64,000 nt of DNA from JAGRCP01 sp942490705 (GCA_942490705.1 CALNXY010000005.1:124001-188000); one strand, 5' to 3'; shown: positions 26,890-35,803, numbered from the stretch's first letter. Translations and numbers: made by a program. Notes: generated by a model from the letters alone, not told the origin.

Positions 26890-27591
26890 ATGACCGATGC
26901 CGACCTGATTGCCCGCTACAATTACGACAGCTTCGTGCCCGAAAAATTCATGCCGTGGCTCAATTTTGCAGAAAGCCCGCCCCTCGGCGCGCGCGGCCCG
27001 GATTTCCCGCTTTGGCAACTCGACGGCACGCAGGTTCAACTCAGCGAGCGGCTTAACGCGCACGTCTACACGGTGGTCGAGTTCGGCAGCTTCACCTGAC
27101 CATACTGTGGAATGGCGGCGCCATTCATGAACGAAATTGCCGAGCGCTACGCGGCACAAAATGTGGGCTCAATTTTCATCTACACCAACGAAGCGCATCC
27201 GGGCGAATTCTATCCGCATTTGACTGCTATGGAGCAAAAGGTCGCCCATGCCCGCGACCTGCGCGACAAGTTGGGCGTCACCCGGCCGATTCTGCTCGAC
27301 AGCCTCGACGGCGCCTGTCATCGGGCCTACGGCTCCATGCCCAACATGACGTGGATTTTCAACAAGGTAGGCGTGCCGGTTTACAAGTCCGACTGGAGCG
27401 ATGCGGCCAGCGTCGAGAATGCCCTGCAATATTTCCTCGATGTGGTCGAACGCCGGCGTGCGGGTGAGCGCCTCTCCCCCTTCCACGTCGAGCGGCTCGA
27501 CTATCGCAACCAGGATCGCGAGGCCTTCTACGCCGGCCTGGAGCGCAACGGCCCCACAGCCGTGAGTGAGTTCCGCGAAGCGTTTCCTTAG
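26890..27591 (+). CDS. Deiodinase-like redoxin selenoprotein (in-frame UGA = Sec70)
   Basis: Reading through the TGA at 27097-27099 gives a continuous 233-residue protein. The ATG at 26890 follows GAGAGG. Before the TGA the sequence is VVEFGSFT; after it come PYCGMAAPFMNE, then FIYTNEAHPGEFYP, LLDSLDGACHRAYGSMPNMTW and YKSDW. These are the blocks of iodothyronine-deiodinase-like thioredoxin-fold proteins, where Sec or Cys follows FGSxT. The UGA thus encodes residue 70 and creates a U-P-Y-C73 redox motif. A hairpin directly downstream has the size and distance of a bacterial SECIS element. selA, selB and selC are outside the window. In bacteria the activity is likely a thiol/selenol redox reaction, not hormone deiodination. 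Confidence 0.88.
27097..27126 (+). promoter_or_regulatory. UGA codon with bacterial SECIS-like hairpin
   Basis: Ten bases after the UGA there is a perfect 7-bp stem, GAATGGC (27110-27116) and GCCATTC (27120-27126), with a GGC loop at 27117-27119, about 18-20 nt from the UGA. A small apical loop with G at this distance is what SelB needs. The stem lies inside the coding sequence, as expected for bacteria. Confidence 0.75.
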
Positions 27592-27626
27592 GGAGCGCGC
27601 GGCACCGATAACCCAAGCGAACGGCA

Positions 27627-27685
27627 AGAGAGCCGCAGAGTGGCAATATGCTTAACGCTGCGGCTCTCTCTATGTTTATTTTTCT
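27627..27685 (+). terminator. Terminator after the selenoprotein gene
   Basis: Stem AGAGAGCCGCAG (27627-27638) pairs perfectly with CTGCGGCTCTCT (27658-27669) across a 19-nt loop and is followed by the T-rich TATGTTTATTTTT. It lies between convergent genes and may serve both strands. Confidence 0.7.
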
Positions 27686-27718
27686 GTGGATCTCTGTGCA
27701 GTTTGTTTCCGAGCTGTG

Positions 27719-28681
27719 CTACGACGTTAGGGGCGCCAAATTCGCCTCGATTGCGCTGCGCCGGTCTTCCAGGAAGGGCGGCAACGAGAGGCTTTCACCC
27801 AGTGTTTCCAGCGGCTCGTCCACGGCGAAACCGGGGCCATCCGTGGCCAGCTCAAAGAGGATGCCGTTGGGTTCGCGGAAGTAGAGGCTGCGGAAGTAGT
27901 ATCGGTCAATCTTGCCACTCGTCTGGATGCCGATAGAGGGCAAGTAGGCGGCCCACGCATCGTACTGCTCGTCATCGGGGACGCGGAAAGCGACATGATG
28001 GACGCCGCCCGCGCCCTGGCGCGCCACGGGCAGATCGGGACGGACGGCCACGTGCAGCTCGGCCGCTGCGCCGCCGGGCCCCATGGCAAAGACATGCACG
28101 GGGTGCTCGGGCGCCTCAGGATTGGCGTATTCGCGCACTTGCGCCATGTTGAGCGCCTGCGTCAAGACTGCGTCCGTCGGGTAAAGCTGCCCAACCGTGA
28201 TTGTAATCGGGCCAAGACCGAGGATCTGACGCTCGGCGGGTACGGGCGAAGCCGCCCATGGGTTACCGGTCGGGTTCTCGACATCGGCAACCAGCGTTAG
28301 GCGCTGACCTTCTGAATCTTCAGCGTCAAGTAGCGTGCGTCCGTCACGCTCGTGGATCTCGCCGTGGGTTACGCCCAATTCGGCAAAGCGCGCGGCCCAC
28401 CAACCAAGGGTATCAACACTGCCGACGCGCAAGCCCGTCCGCGAGATGCTGTGGCTGCCGCGCTGCTCGGCTGGAATCATCGACCAGTCGAAAAAGGTCA
28501 GATCGGTGCCCGGGCTGGCCAGACCGTCGGCATAAAAGAGATGGTAGGCGCGCACATCATCCTGGTTCACCGTCTTTTTCACCAGTCGCATGCCCAGCGT
28601 CTGGGTGTAGAAATCGAAATTGGCCTGGGCCTGGGCCGTAATCGCCGTAAGGTGATGAATGCCCTGTAGTTGCAAGTCCAT
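27719..28681 (-). CDS. Ring-cleaving dioxygenase (MhqO-like, VOC superfamily)
   Basis: 320 residues with two glyoxalase/bleomycin-resistance-type halves. The N-terminal half starts QLQGIHHLTAI. The second half has GVHHVAFRVPDD and the metal-ligand glutamate region ILFELATDGPGF. Histidines in both GxHH motifs plus the glutamate form the expected Fe(II)/Mn site. Close relatives in Bacillus (MhqA/E/O) cleave or detoxify hydroquinones under thiol stress. ATG at 28681 follows GAAAGAAG. It is followed only by the convergent terminator, so it is probably a single-gene unit. Confidence 0.88.
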   Translation of the reverse strand: MDLQLQGIHHLTAITAQAQANFDFYTQTLGMRLVKKTVNQDDVRAYHLFYADGLASPGTDLTFFDWSMIPAEQRGSHSISRTGLRVGSVDTLGWWAARFAELGVTHGEIHERDGRTLLDAEDSEGQRLTLVADVENPTGNPWAASPVPAERQILGLGPITITVGQLYPTDAVLTQALNMAQVREYANPEAPEHPVHVFAMGPGGAAAELHVAVRPDLPVARQGAGGVHHVAFRVPDDEQYDAWAAYLPSIGIQTSGKIDRYYFRSLYFREPNGILFELATDGPGFAVDEPLETLGESLSLPPFLEDRRSAIEANLAPLTS

Positions 28682-28723
28682 GGGTTCTTCTTTCGTTCAG
28701 TAATAGAATCAAAAATTGTAGTT

Positions 28724-30268
28724 CTAGCTTTGTATGCCCGCTGCGGGGTCCCGCTGGCCGTTGGCGATAGGCTCACCGGCGGCTTGACTCATCGCCTCGG
28801 CGCGCTCGGCAATGTTGTTGATCATGCCGGGAAAGACGATCTTGTGCAGCGGATAGACGCTGTACCAATAGATCAGGCCAAAGAGCCCTTTCGGTGCAAA
28901 AAATGCGGTCTGAATCAGATCAGCGCCGCCATCGGCACGTGGCTTGGCCCGAAAGCGCAGCCATGCATCGCCCGGCACCTTCATCTCCGCACGCAGAATG
29001 AGCAACTCATTCGGCTCCACCCGCTCCACGCGCCAGAAATCAACCGCTTCGCCCGCGCGCACCTCTTCAGGATGGCGGCGGCCGCGGCGCACGCCAATAC
29101 CACCGACCATACGATCCATTATGCCGCGAATGACCCACAGCCAGTTGTACGGCGGCCAACCGGTCTCGCCGCCAAGGCTGGCAAAAGCGCGATAGACTGC
29201 CTCTGCCGGCGCATCGACCGTGCGCGAGCGGCGCTCGATGAGCATGCCCTGCTCCTGCACCAGGAGGACGGGCGCCAAGTCACCGGCGCTCGAAGAGAGC
29301 GCGTCGCTCCACACGGTCTCTACCTCTCCCTGATCGATGCGCGCCAACGCCAGATCAACCGCTGTCGCGTAGTCGAGCGGTTCGATGTCGGGAAAGAGGA
29401 CGCTTGCCTTATCGTTGGTGACGATAACTTCGTTGCGTAGCCCCTTGATCAGCGGTTGCGCAATCGTCGATGGAATCGGCGTCACCAGGTGAACCCAATA
29501 GGACGAGAGACGCGGGGTCAGAAAAGGGACCGGCGCCAGGTAACGCTTGAGGCCGCGGCTCTGTGCGAACCGTTGCATCATTTCGCCGTAGGTCAGTACT
29601 TCGGATCCGCCGATTTCGATAACTTCACCCGCACTCGCCGGCGTGGTGAGGGCTGCGGTCATATATTGGAGCACGTTGCGAATGGCGATGGGCTGGATGC
29701 GCGTGTAGACCCACTTGGGGCAGATCATAATCGGGATGCGCTCGGTCAGATGACGCATCATTTCAAAAGAGATGCTGCCGGAACCGATGATCACCGCGGC
29801 GCGAAACTCCGTGACTGGAACCCCGGCTTCGCGCAGCGCGTCGCCCGTTTCTTGTCGCGAAAGCAGGTGTTCAGAGAGATCGGCGTCGGCATCGCCCAGG
29901 CCGCCCAAGTAGATGATCCGCTGAACGCCGGCCTCAGCCGCAGCTTGACCGAAATTTCGTGCGGCCTGAATATCCCGGTCACGGAACTCGGGGTGATTGC
30001 TCATGCTGTGGATCAGGTAATAGGCTACGTCCACATCGGCCATGACGGTAGCGAGCGTCTCAGGCATGAGCACATCGCCGACCGCAATCTCCACATCGTC
30101 TGACCAGGGTCGACCGGCGAGGCGATCAGGGCCCTGGCGCACGAGTACGCGCACGGTATACCCCTCGTCGAGCAGGAGCGGCGTCAGCCGGCCGCCGACA
30201 TAACCCGTTACGCCGGTTACCAAGACACGCTCGATGGGTTTATTGCTCTCCACACTGTCCGCGAACAT
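28724..30268 (-). CDS. SDR-type NAD(P)-binding protein fused to DUF2867
   Basis: 514 residues from the ATG at 30268; AGAGG lies seven bases upstream, and an ATG at 30274 sits too close to it. An atypical SDR domain begins with RVLVTGVTGYVGGRL (glycine-rich dinucleotide motif TGxxGxxG) and has YLIHSM and the IIYLGGLGD strand (about 1-300). The C-terminal 200 residues form a DUF2867 START/SRPBCC-like domain (RTVDAPAEAVYRAFASLGGETGWPPYNWLWVIRG, in part). This fusion is common in actinobacteria and Chloroflexota. The substrate is unknown; binding of a hydrophobic molecule by the second domain is inferred. Confidence 0.85.
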   Translation of the reverse strand: MFADSVESNKPIERVLVTGVTGYVGGRLTPLLLDEGYTVRVLVRQGPDRLAGRPWSDDVEIAVGDVLMPETLATVMADVDVAYYLIHSMSNHPEFRDRDIQAARNFGQAAAEAGVQRIIYLGGLGDADADLSEHLLSRQETGDALREAGVPVTEFRAAVIIGSGSISFEMMRHLTERIPIMICPKWVYTRIQPIAIRNVLQYMTAALTTPASAGEVIEIGGSEVLTYGEMMQRFAQSRGLKRYLAPVPFLTPRLSSYWVHLVTPIPSTIAQPLIKGLRNEVIVTNDKASVLFPDIEPLDYATAVDLALARIDQGEVETVWSDALSSSAGDLAPVLLVQEQGMLIERRSRTVDAPAEAVYRAFASLGGETGWPPYNWLWVIRGIMDRMVGGIGVRRGRRHPEEVRAGEAVDFWRVERVEPNELLILRAEMKVPGDAWLRFRAKPRADGGADLIQTAFFAPKGLFGLIYWYSVYPLHKIVFPGMINNIAERAEAMSQAAGEPIANGQRDPAAGIQS

Positions 30269-30481
30269 AGTCATTCCTCTTCGAACCATCGTAGATTTGC
30301 ACGTCATCGAATTGGCCAAGACAGGATAGCGGAAGCCTGCGTACCAGACCATAGGCATGGATACAATCTTGTCGAATCCGGTTTGACAGCGCCCGTCCAT
30401 CCACACTATGCTTGCCGGATACGAGAACAGAAATTTGCTCGCATCCAAACCATCAACTCAATAAACCTTGGAGCACGATCC

Positions 30482-31651
30482 ATGCTGAATGAAGCCACTG
30501 CGCTGTCTGATCAACTGGTCGCCTGGCGGCGCGACATCCACATGCATCCTGAACTCGGCTTTGAAGAGACGCGCACGGCACGTCTCGTGGCCGACAACCT
30601 GGCCGCCATGGGCATTGAGGCCCAAACCGGCGTCGGCAAGACCGGTGTGGTCGGCTACCTGGGCGAAGGCGGGCCGGTCATCGGTATTCGCGCCGACATG
30701 GACGCCCTGCCCATCTTCGAGGAGAACGACGTTCCCTATGTCTCGCAAACGCCGGGCGTCATGCACGCGTGCGGCCACGATGCCCACACGGCGATCATGC
30801 TGGGGGTGGCCAAGCTGCTCAGCGAGATGGACGATCGCCCGCCGGGCCAGGTCCGTTTCCTCTTTCAGCCGAGTGAGGAGAAATCGGATGACGAGAACAA
30901 GTCGGGCGCCGTTCGCATGATCGAGGATGGCGCGATGGAAGGCGTAGACGCGGTCATCGCGCTCCACGTCGACAGTACGACGGCGGCCAACCAGATAATG
31001 GTGCAGCCCGGCTACGCTTCGGCCAATCAGGACTCATTCTACGTTGAGCTGACGGGTGACGGCGGTCACGGCGCCTTCCCCCATCAGGGCAGCGACCCGA
31101 CCTTCATTCTCGCCCAGGTGATCAACGCCATTTATGGCATTCGCGCCCGTCGCGTCGATCCGACCAAAGCCGGCATCATCTCCCTCGGCTCTATCAACGG
31201 CGGCAATGCCACCAACGTCATCCCCAGCTCGATCATCGTCACCGGCACCATGCGCAGCTATGACGACGAGACGCGCGAACTGCTCAAGCGCGAGCTGGAA
31301 GCAGCGCTGAACGTGGCCCGCGCGCTGGGCGGCGACTATACGCTGAAGATCAAGCCAGGCTATGCGGCCAGCTACAACGACCCGGAAGTCTGCGCGATGA
31401 TGGAAACGTCAGTCGTCGACATCCTGGGAGAAGACGCGCTGGCGCCTGTGCAGCCGGGCATGGGTGCAGAGGATTTTAGCTACATGCTGCGCAAGGCGCC
31501 GGGCGCCATGTTTATGCTGGGCGCCAAGCTCGATGAGGTCAACCGGGGCCATCACACGCCTCTCTTTGATATCGACGAAGCTGCGCTGCCAACCGGTGTT
31601 GCGCTCCTGGCCGACATGACCTGCCGCCTGCTGCGGGAACATGCCGCGTGA
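30482..31651 (+). CDS. M20-family amidohydrolase / carboxypeptidase
   Basis: 389 residues from the ATG at 30482 with GGAG upstream. M20D signatures are clear: RRDIHMHPELGFEE, IRADMDALPI, MHACGHDAHTAIMLG and the catalytic/metal-binding FQPSEE, then GMGAEDFSYM. A dimerisation lid domain sits in the middle (about 185-300). Relatives hydrolyse N-acyl amino acids, hippurate or amino-acid conjugates using two metal ions. Its stop overlaps the rarD start (GTGA), so the amidohydrolase and a permease-like protein are made together, hinting at release and transport of an amino acid or similar product. Confidence 0.9.
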   Translation: MLNEATALSDQLVAWRRDIHMHPELGFEETRTARLVADNLAAMGIEAQTGVGKTGVVGYLGEGGPVIGIRADMDALPIFEENDVPYVSQTPGVMHACGHDAHTAIMLGVAKLLSEMDDRPPGQVRFLFQPSEEKSDDENKSGAVRMIEDGAMEGVDAVIALHVDSTTAANQIMVQPGYASANQDSFYVELTGDGGHGAFPHQGSDPTFILAQVINAIYGIRARRVDPTKAGIISLGSINGGNATNVIPSSIIVTGTMRSYDDETRELLKRELEAALNVARALGGDYTLKIKPGYAASYNDPEVCAMMETSVVDILGEDALAPVQPGMGAEDFSYMLRKAPGAMFMLGAKLDEVNRGHHTPLFDIDEAALPTGVALLADMTCRLLREHAA

Positions 31652-32550
31652 GACGAGGGATTCTCTACGGCATTGGCGCCTATGTAATTTGGGGCGTGCT
31701 GCCCATCTACTGGAAGCAATTACAGGGCGTCGGTGCGCTGGAAATTCTGACCAACCGCATGGTCTGGTCGCTGGTATTCTGCGTGCTGTTGCTGACCGTG
31801 CAGCGCAACTGGAGTTGGGTCTCGGCAGCGCTGCACAGCGGGCGCACGGTAATGACGATGATGGGCGCGGCCGCGCTACTCACGGTCAACTGGGGCGTCT
31901 ACATCTGGGCCGTCAATGCCGGGTTCATTATCGAAACCAGTCTCGGCTACTTTATTAACCCGTTGGTCAACGTTCTCCTCGGTGTGCTGTTGCTCAACGA
32001 GCGCTTGCGCAGTGGACAATGGGCTGCAGTGGGCGTGGCTGCGGCCGGCGTGCTCTACCTGACCATCGCCTATGGTCGCCCGCCGTGGATTGCCCTGGCT
32101 CTGGCCTTCACCTTTGCGTTCTACGGGCTGCTCAAGAAGCAGGCGCGCCTGCCGGCGCTGGAAGGACTCACGCTGGAGACAGCGCTGATGACACCGATGG
32201 CGTTGCTCTACCTGGGCTGGCTGCAAAGCCAGGGCAATGCCGCGTTCGGCCACGGAGACTGGCAGACCACTCTGCTGCTTATCGGCGCGGGCGTGATCAC
32301 CGCAATTCCGCTGCTGCTCTTCGCCGGCGCGGCCCAGCGCATCCCCCTGAGCATGGTGGGCCTGCTACAGTATATTGCCCCGACACTCCAGTTTCTGATC
32401 GGCGTCTTCATCTATCAAGAAGCGTTTGGTCGCACCCAGCTAATTGGCTTCAGCATGATCTGGCTGGCGCTGATCCTCTACACGGTCGACGGCCTGCGCC
32501 ACCAACGCCGGCGCGTCCATGCCGCACGGCGTGAGGTGTTCGTCGGTTGA
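31648..32550 (+). CDS. rarD: RarD-type EamA-family permease
   Basis: 300 residues from a GTG at 31648 overlapping the M20 gene stop by four bases. Ten membrane helices are predicted by eye. The start RRGILYGIGAYVIWGVLPIYWKQL and the motif LLQYIAPTLQFLIGVFIYQEAF are characteristic of RarD in the drug/metabolite transporter superfamily. The substrate of RarD is not known (chloramphenicol sensitivity is the historical phenotype). Overlap with the amidohydrolase suggests a shared job. Confidence 0.88.
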   Translation: MRRGILYGIGAYVIWGVLPIYWKQLQGVGALEILTNRMVWSLVFCVLLLTVQRNWSWVSAALHSGRTVMTMMGAAALLTVNWGVYIWAVNAGFIIETSLGYFINPLVNVLLGVLLLNERLRSGQWAAVGVAAAGVLYLTIAYGRPPWIALALAFTFAFYGLLKKQARLPALEGLTLETALMTPMALLYLGWLQSQGNAAFGHGDWQTTLLLIGAGVITAIPLLLFAGAAQRIPLSMVGLLQYIAPTLQFLIGVFIYQEAFGRTQLIGFSMIWLALILYTVDGLRHQRRRVHAARREVFVG

Positions 32551-32661
32551 CGTAGAGAAATCGACAGCGCGTTTGCAATTGACCGCGGATAGCGGAGACC
32601 CCGTAAGAAGTTGCGGCCCCTCTCGCTCTGATTGCGGATTCCTGAGGCGCTTGAATCAAGA

Positions 32662-32689
32662 TTGACCCGTCCAGGTCAAAGATGATAAA
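32662..32689 (+). promoter_or_regulatory. Candidate promoter for the DinB-family gene
   Basis: TTGACC (32662-32667), 16-bp spacer, GATAAA (32684-32689) within GATGATAAAATTT. It lies about 50 bp before the start codon at 32739. Confidence 0.45.
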
Positions 32690-32738
32690 ATTTACGAACA
32701 TCTGTTCTGTGCTTGAATTCTGAAAAAGGAGGCTTGCC

Positions 32739-33215
32739 ATGGAGATGTCCCGCCAGATTGTGCGTGAACTGAAATTAAACTACGGGGTCATTCAGGCCCA
32801 GCTGGATGGACTTACGGATGAAGAGACGCGCATACAACCGCCCTACCGAGCCAACTGTCTCAACTGGATATTGGGGCATCTTGTCAGCAACCGTGGCGGC
32901 ATGATCACGCTATTGGAGATGGAACCCCTGTGGGACGAAGATGACTATGCGTGTTACGCTCGAGAGTCGGAACCAGTCACCACGGCGGGAGCCGGGCTGC
33001 CCCTGGAGAAGCTCATGGCTGATCTAGCGAGCGCGCAGGAGCATCTACTGGCGCGCATCAAGCGCATGGACGCGTCAGAACTCGACGTCACGCCCGCGGG
33101 GCATGAGCGTTCGCTGGGCGAACAGTTGAGCTTCCTCTCCTGGCACGAGACCTATCACGTAGGCCAGACCGAGGCCTTGCGCCAACTTGCAGGCAAGAAT
33201 GACAAGGTGATCTGA
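32739..33215 (+). CDS. DinB-family four-helix protein
   Basis: 158 residues starting after a strong AAGGAGG. The DinB/YfiT metal site of three histidines is visible in WILGHLVSNR near residue 50 and in SWHETYHVGQTEALR near the C-terminus. The family binds Ni, Zn or Fe; some members are thiol S-transferases (bacillithiol or mycothiol dependent) and others are of unknown function. It has its own promoter and is followed by a repeat-rich spacer. Confidence 0.85.
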   Translation: MEMSRQIVRELKLNYGVIQAQLDGLTDEETRIQPPYRANCLNWILGHLVSNRGGMITLLEMEPLWDEDDYACYARESEPVTTAGAGLPLEKLMADLASAQEHLLARIKRMDASELDVTPAGHERSLGEQLSFLSWHETYHVGQTEALRQLAGKNDKVI

Positions 33216-33474
33216 CATCGCAGAGGCGGGTGGGATCTCTGGTCAGACCGCAACGCCCTGCTAAGGAGTCGCGTACTGGTCTAGGAAACGGGTCAGCGCC
33301 GGTTGAGCCTGCTTGGGCTGAGCCTGACGAAGTGTCGAAACCAAGCGGGTCACCGTCTCAAGAGGCAATCCCGTCAATGTTGTCCTCCACCCAAGGGCCA
33401 AGCGTCCACACGACCCGTTCGCACGGGGCGTGCTCACTAAGCGAGTTTGGGTGGGTGGGGTAAGACGGCGGGCC
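33216..33474. repeat. Intergenic spacer with dispersed-repeat phrase and inverted repeat
   Basis: At 33320-33339 stands GAGCCTGACGAAGTGTCGAA, a phrase that looks like a dispersed intergenic repeat; TGAGCCTG occurs twice nearby. Further on, CCACCCAA (33388-33395) pairs with TTGGGTGG (33447-33454). The spacer separates convergent genes and may act as a weak terminator. No coding potential is seen. Confidence 0.5.
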
Positions 33475-34137
33475 TTACAAGAGCCCAAGTTCCCGTGCGC
33501 GCAATGCCGCCTGCGTTCGATCGCGTACACCGATCTTCTGCAGGATATTGGTTACGTAGTTCTTGATCGTCCCCTCGGCCAGAAAGAGGCGCTGCGCAAT
33601 CTCCCGATTGGTCAGGCCCTGGGAAACCAGCGCAAGAATCTCGCGTTCGCGGTCAGCAAGCGGTTCGGCCAGACCGGCATCGATGGTGCGGGCAGGCGGG
33701 GCCAGCCGTGCGAACTCGGCCATGACCTTGGCGGTTACGGCAGGATCGAGCAGCCCATCGCCCCCATGAACCGTGCGGATCGCTGCGGCCAGCTCGGCGC
33801 CCGACAACGCCTTGAGCAGATAGCCGCATGCGCCGGCCCGCAGCCCCTCAAAGATGTACTCATCCTCATCAAAGGTCGTGAGAATAATCACCCGGGCCGC
33901 GGGCCATTCGCCCACCAGACGACGCGTAGCCTCAACGCCGTCCATGCCCGGCATACGCACATCCATCAGCACAACATCGGGCTTCAGTTCGGCGTAGCGA
34001 GCCAGACCTGTAGCCCCGTCTTCCGCCTCCCCCACGACATGCAGATCTTCTTCGAGCTCCAGCAGCGTGCGCAGTCCGTCACGCAGGAGCCGTTGGTCGT
34101 CCACCAGCAGCACACGGATAGGCGATTGGTTGCTCAT
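33475..34137 (-). CDS. NarL/LuxR-type response regulator
   Basis: 220 residues from the ATG at 34137, which overlaps the kinase stop (ATGA). The receiver domain has the acidic pair in LLVDDQ, phospho-acceptor D59 in VVLMDVRMPG, and the switch residues TTF and K in YLLKALSG. The C-terminal LuxR helix-turn-helix is LADREREILALVSQGLTNREIAQRL, then TIKNYVTNIL. It is the cognate partner of the kinase encoded just upstream. Targets are not evident from the sequence. Confidence 0.93.
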   Translation of the reverse strand: MSNQSPIRVLLVDDQRLLRDGLRTLLELEEDLHVVGEAEDGATGLARYAELKPDVVLMDVRMPGMDGVEATRRLVGEWPAARVIILTTFDEDEYIFEGLRAGACGYLLKALSGAELAAAIRTVHGGDGLLDPAVTAKVMAEFARLAPPARTIDAGLAEPLADREREILALVSQGLTNREIAQRLFLAEGTIKNYVTNILQKIGVRDRTQAALRARELGLL

Positions 34138-35354
34138 GAGACGGCCTCGGGCGTAGTGACCATGGGAGTAAGCGGCAGGATCAAGGTAACGCGCGTGCCG
34201 CCAGCGTCTGCTTCCACTGACCAATCGGCGTTGAGCAATGCCGCGCGCTCGCGCATGCCGCGCAGGCCAAAGCCTTGATTCGCGCCGGCTGGATCAAAGC
34301 CAACGCCGTCGTCGGCAACGATCAGACAAATCTGCTGATCCGCTGGCTCATCGTTTGTCTCTGTCAGTTCGAGTGTCACATGGGTTGCAGCCGCATGGCG
34401 CTGCACATTGGTGAGACTCTCCTGGGCGATGCGATAGATCCCATCCTGTTGCGCTGTGGCCAACGGCGGCATGACGTCGGACAGGACAAGGTCGACGGGG
34501 ATCCCCGTGGCGGCGGAAAAGCTCTCACTTAGCTGCTGAAGTTGCTGATTGAGCGGTGGTCTGGACATTTGAGGGCGGCGAAGGGCAGCGACCGTCTGGC
34601 GCAATTCAGCCAGGCCGGCGGCAACCTCTCCGCGCACCGTCTCGATCATGGCCGTGGCGCGCGCCGGTTCCCGGTCGACCAGCCGTTGGGCCGCTTCAAG
34701 CTGCACCGCGGCCACCGTCAGGCGATGGCCCAGGGTATCGTGCACCTCGCGCGCCAGGCGATTGCGTTCTTCGGCGGCAGCGAGCGCTTCCGCATGCTCG
34801 GCCTGTGCCTGGAGGAGAAGATGGGTCACGCGCAACTCGTCGAGCAGACGTTGACTCTCAGCCTCGGCCGCTTCGGCGCGTCGTTGGGCGTGCGCGGCCG
34901 AGCCGATGAAGTAGTAGCCGGCGAATACGCCAATGCCATTGGCAAGACCCAGCCACAAATCCTGATAGATCTGGACCATGAAGAGCGTTGTCAAAGCGCC
35001 AAAGAGGACAACCCAAAACATGCCCTGCCGGCCGGGTAAGGCGATCAGCGCATGGGCGCTCATGATGAAATAGAGGACGATGATGCCGCCTAGGTGCGCC
35101 TGCAGCAAAAAAAGTACGATGGTTAGAGCCGTCGCAATGGCCAGACGGAGATGTTCGCGTCGCGGGTCAAATGGCGGCTCATCATCGAGACTCAGAAGTG
35201 GGATAAACAGCAGCAACACGAGCAGTGCGGGCCAGCGCAGCCAGTTCCCAGGCTCATAGGTAGCGAACACAAAGAACGTTACCGCCATCAGGGCCAGCAG
35301 GCCGGCCATATCGAGCCAGTTTCGGTTACGAAGTGCGTTTTGCCAAGCGTTCAC
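34134..35354 (-). CDS. Sensor histidine kinase (HisKA_3 / NarX-type)
   Basis: 406 residues from a GTG at 35354. Five or six N-terminal membrane helices (about 15-155) form the sensor and have almost no extracellular domain, so the signal is probably sensed in the membrane. A coiled coil (155-200) leads to the HisKA_3 dimerisation box with H205 (AREVHDTLGH). The ATPase domain has the N box AQESLTNVQRHA and the G boxes DDGVGFD and GFGLRGMRERA. It is translationally coupled to the LuxR regulator. Confidence 0.92.
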   Translation of the reverse strand: MNAWQNALRNRNWLDMAGLLALMAVTFFVFATYEPGNWLRWPALLVLLLFIPLLSLDDEPPFDPRREHLRLAIATALTIVLFLLQAHLGGIIVLYFIMSAHALIALPGRQGMFWVVLFGALTTLFMVQIYQDLWLGLANGIGVFAGYYFIGSAAHAQRRAEAAEAESQRLLDELRVTHLLLQAQAEHAEALAAAEERNRLAREVHDTLGHRLTVAAVQLEAAQRLVDREPARATAMIETVRGEVAAGLAELRQTVAALRRPQMSRPPLNQQLQQLSESFSAATGIPVDLVLSDVMPPLATAQQDGIYRIAQESLTNVQRHAAATHVTLELTETNDEPADQQICLIVADDGVGFDPAGANQGFGLRGMRERAALLNADWSVEADAGGTRVTLILPLTPMVTTPEAVS

Positions 35355-35554
35355 GAGCAGTGTCCTCTACCACAACAGGATGCAATGGTTAGGATAACCT
35401 ATCTGGGGTCACATGCTGAAGTGCCATTGGTCATAGGTTTCTGTGTCGGATCGTGTGGGTGCGTCCCATTTTGGGGGCGGTGCACGAACGGACTAATCGC
35501 TTCCTCTAGAGCAGCCCCCAATGTGGTATGTACCCGAAAATCGTGTTGCGCAGC

Positions 35555-35583
35555 TTGCTTCGCCCCTCGTTTCATGTTATAAT
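35555..35583 (+). promoter_or_regulatory. Promoter with perfect TATAAT before the hairpin RNA
   Basis: TTGCTT (35555-35560), 17-bp spacer and TATAAT (35578-35583). The predicted start, about 35590, coincides with the first bases of the terminator-like hairpin at 35592. Confidence 0.6.
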
Positions 35584-35589
35584 TCCGTT

Positions 35590-35655
35590 AGCTGCTTAGT
35601 ATTGCGTGTGGCTCAGTCCACTATCGGGGGAACGCAATGCTAAGCAGTTTTTTTT
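35590..35655 (+). ncRNA. Candidate short hairpin RNA or leader attenuator
   Basis: Stem CTGCTTAGTATTGCGT (35592-35607) pairs with ACGCAATGCTAAGCAG (35632-35647), with one G-U wobble, followed by T8. The loop holds a smaller hairpin GTGG-CTCAGT-CCAC. With the promoter just upstream, a transcript would consist almost only of this terminator hairpin (about 65 nt). No plus-strand gene ends just before it, so it is not an ordinary operon terminator. It could be a small RNA or an attenuator in the leader of the aldehyde dehydrogenase gene. Confidence 0.55.
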
Positions 35656-35803
35656 CGTCTCTGTTTCAACCCACAACGCGACCCATCGGAACAAATTCGT
35701 TACCGGTCGCCAACTTAAACTACATAGACTACCTACCGTAACGCACTTCACCGCGTTCGTCTCGAACTATCCATTCTATTCCTTGGCCATGGAGCATTGA
35801 CCT

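Noticed and set aside
27097..27099. TGA read as a true stop or frameshift splitting two genes
   Set aside because: The two halves are in the same frame, together match one deiodinase-like fold, and a SECIS-like hairpin follows; the downstream half alone would lack the first third of the fold.
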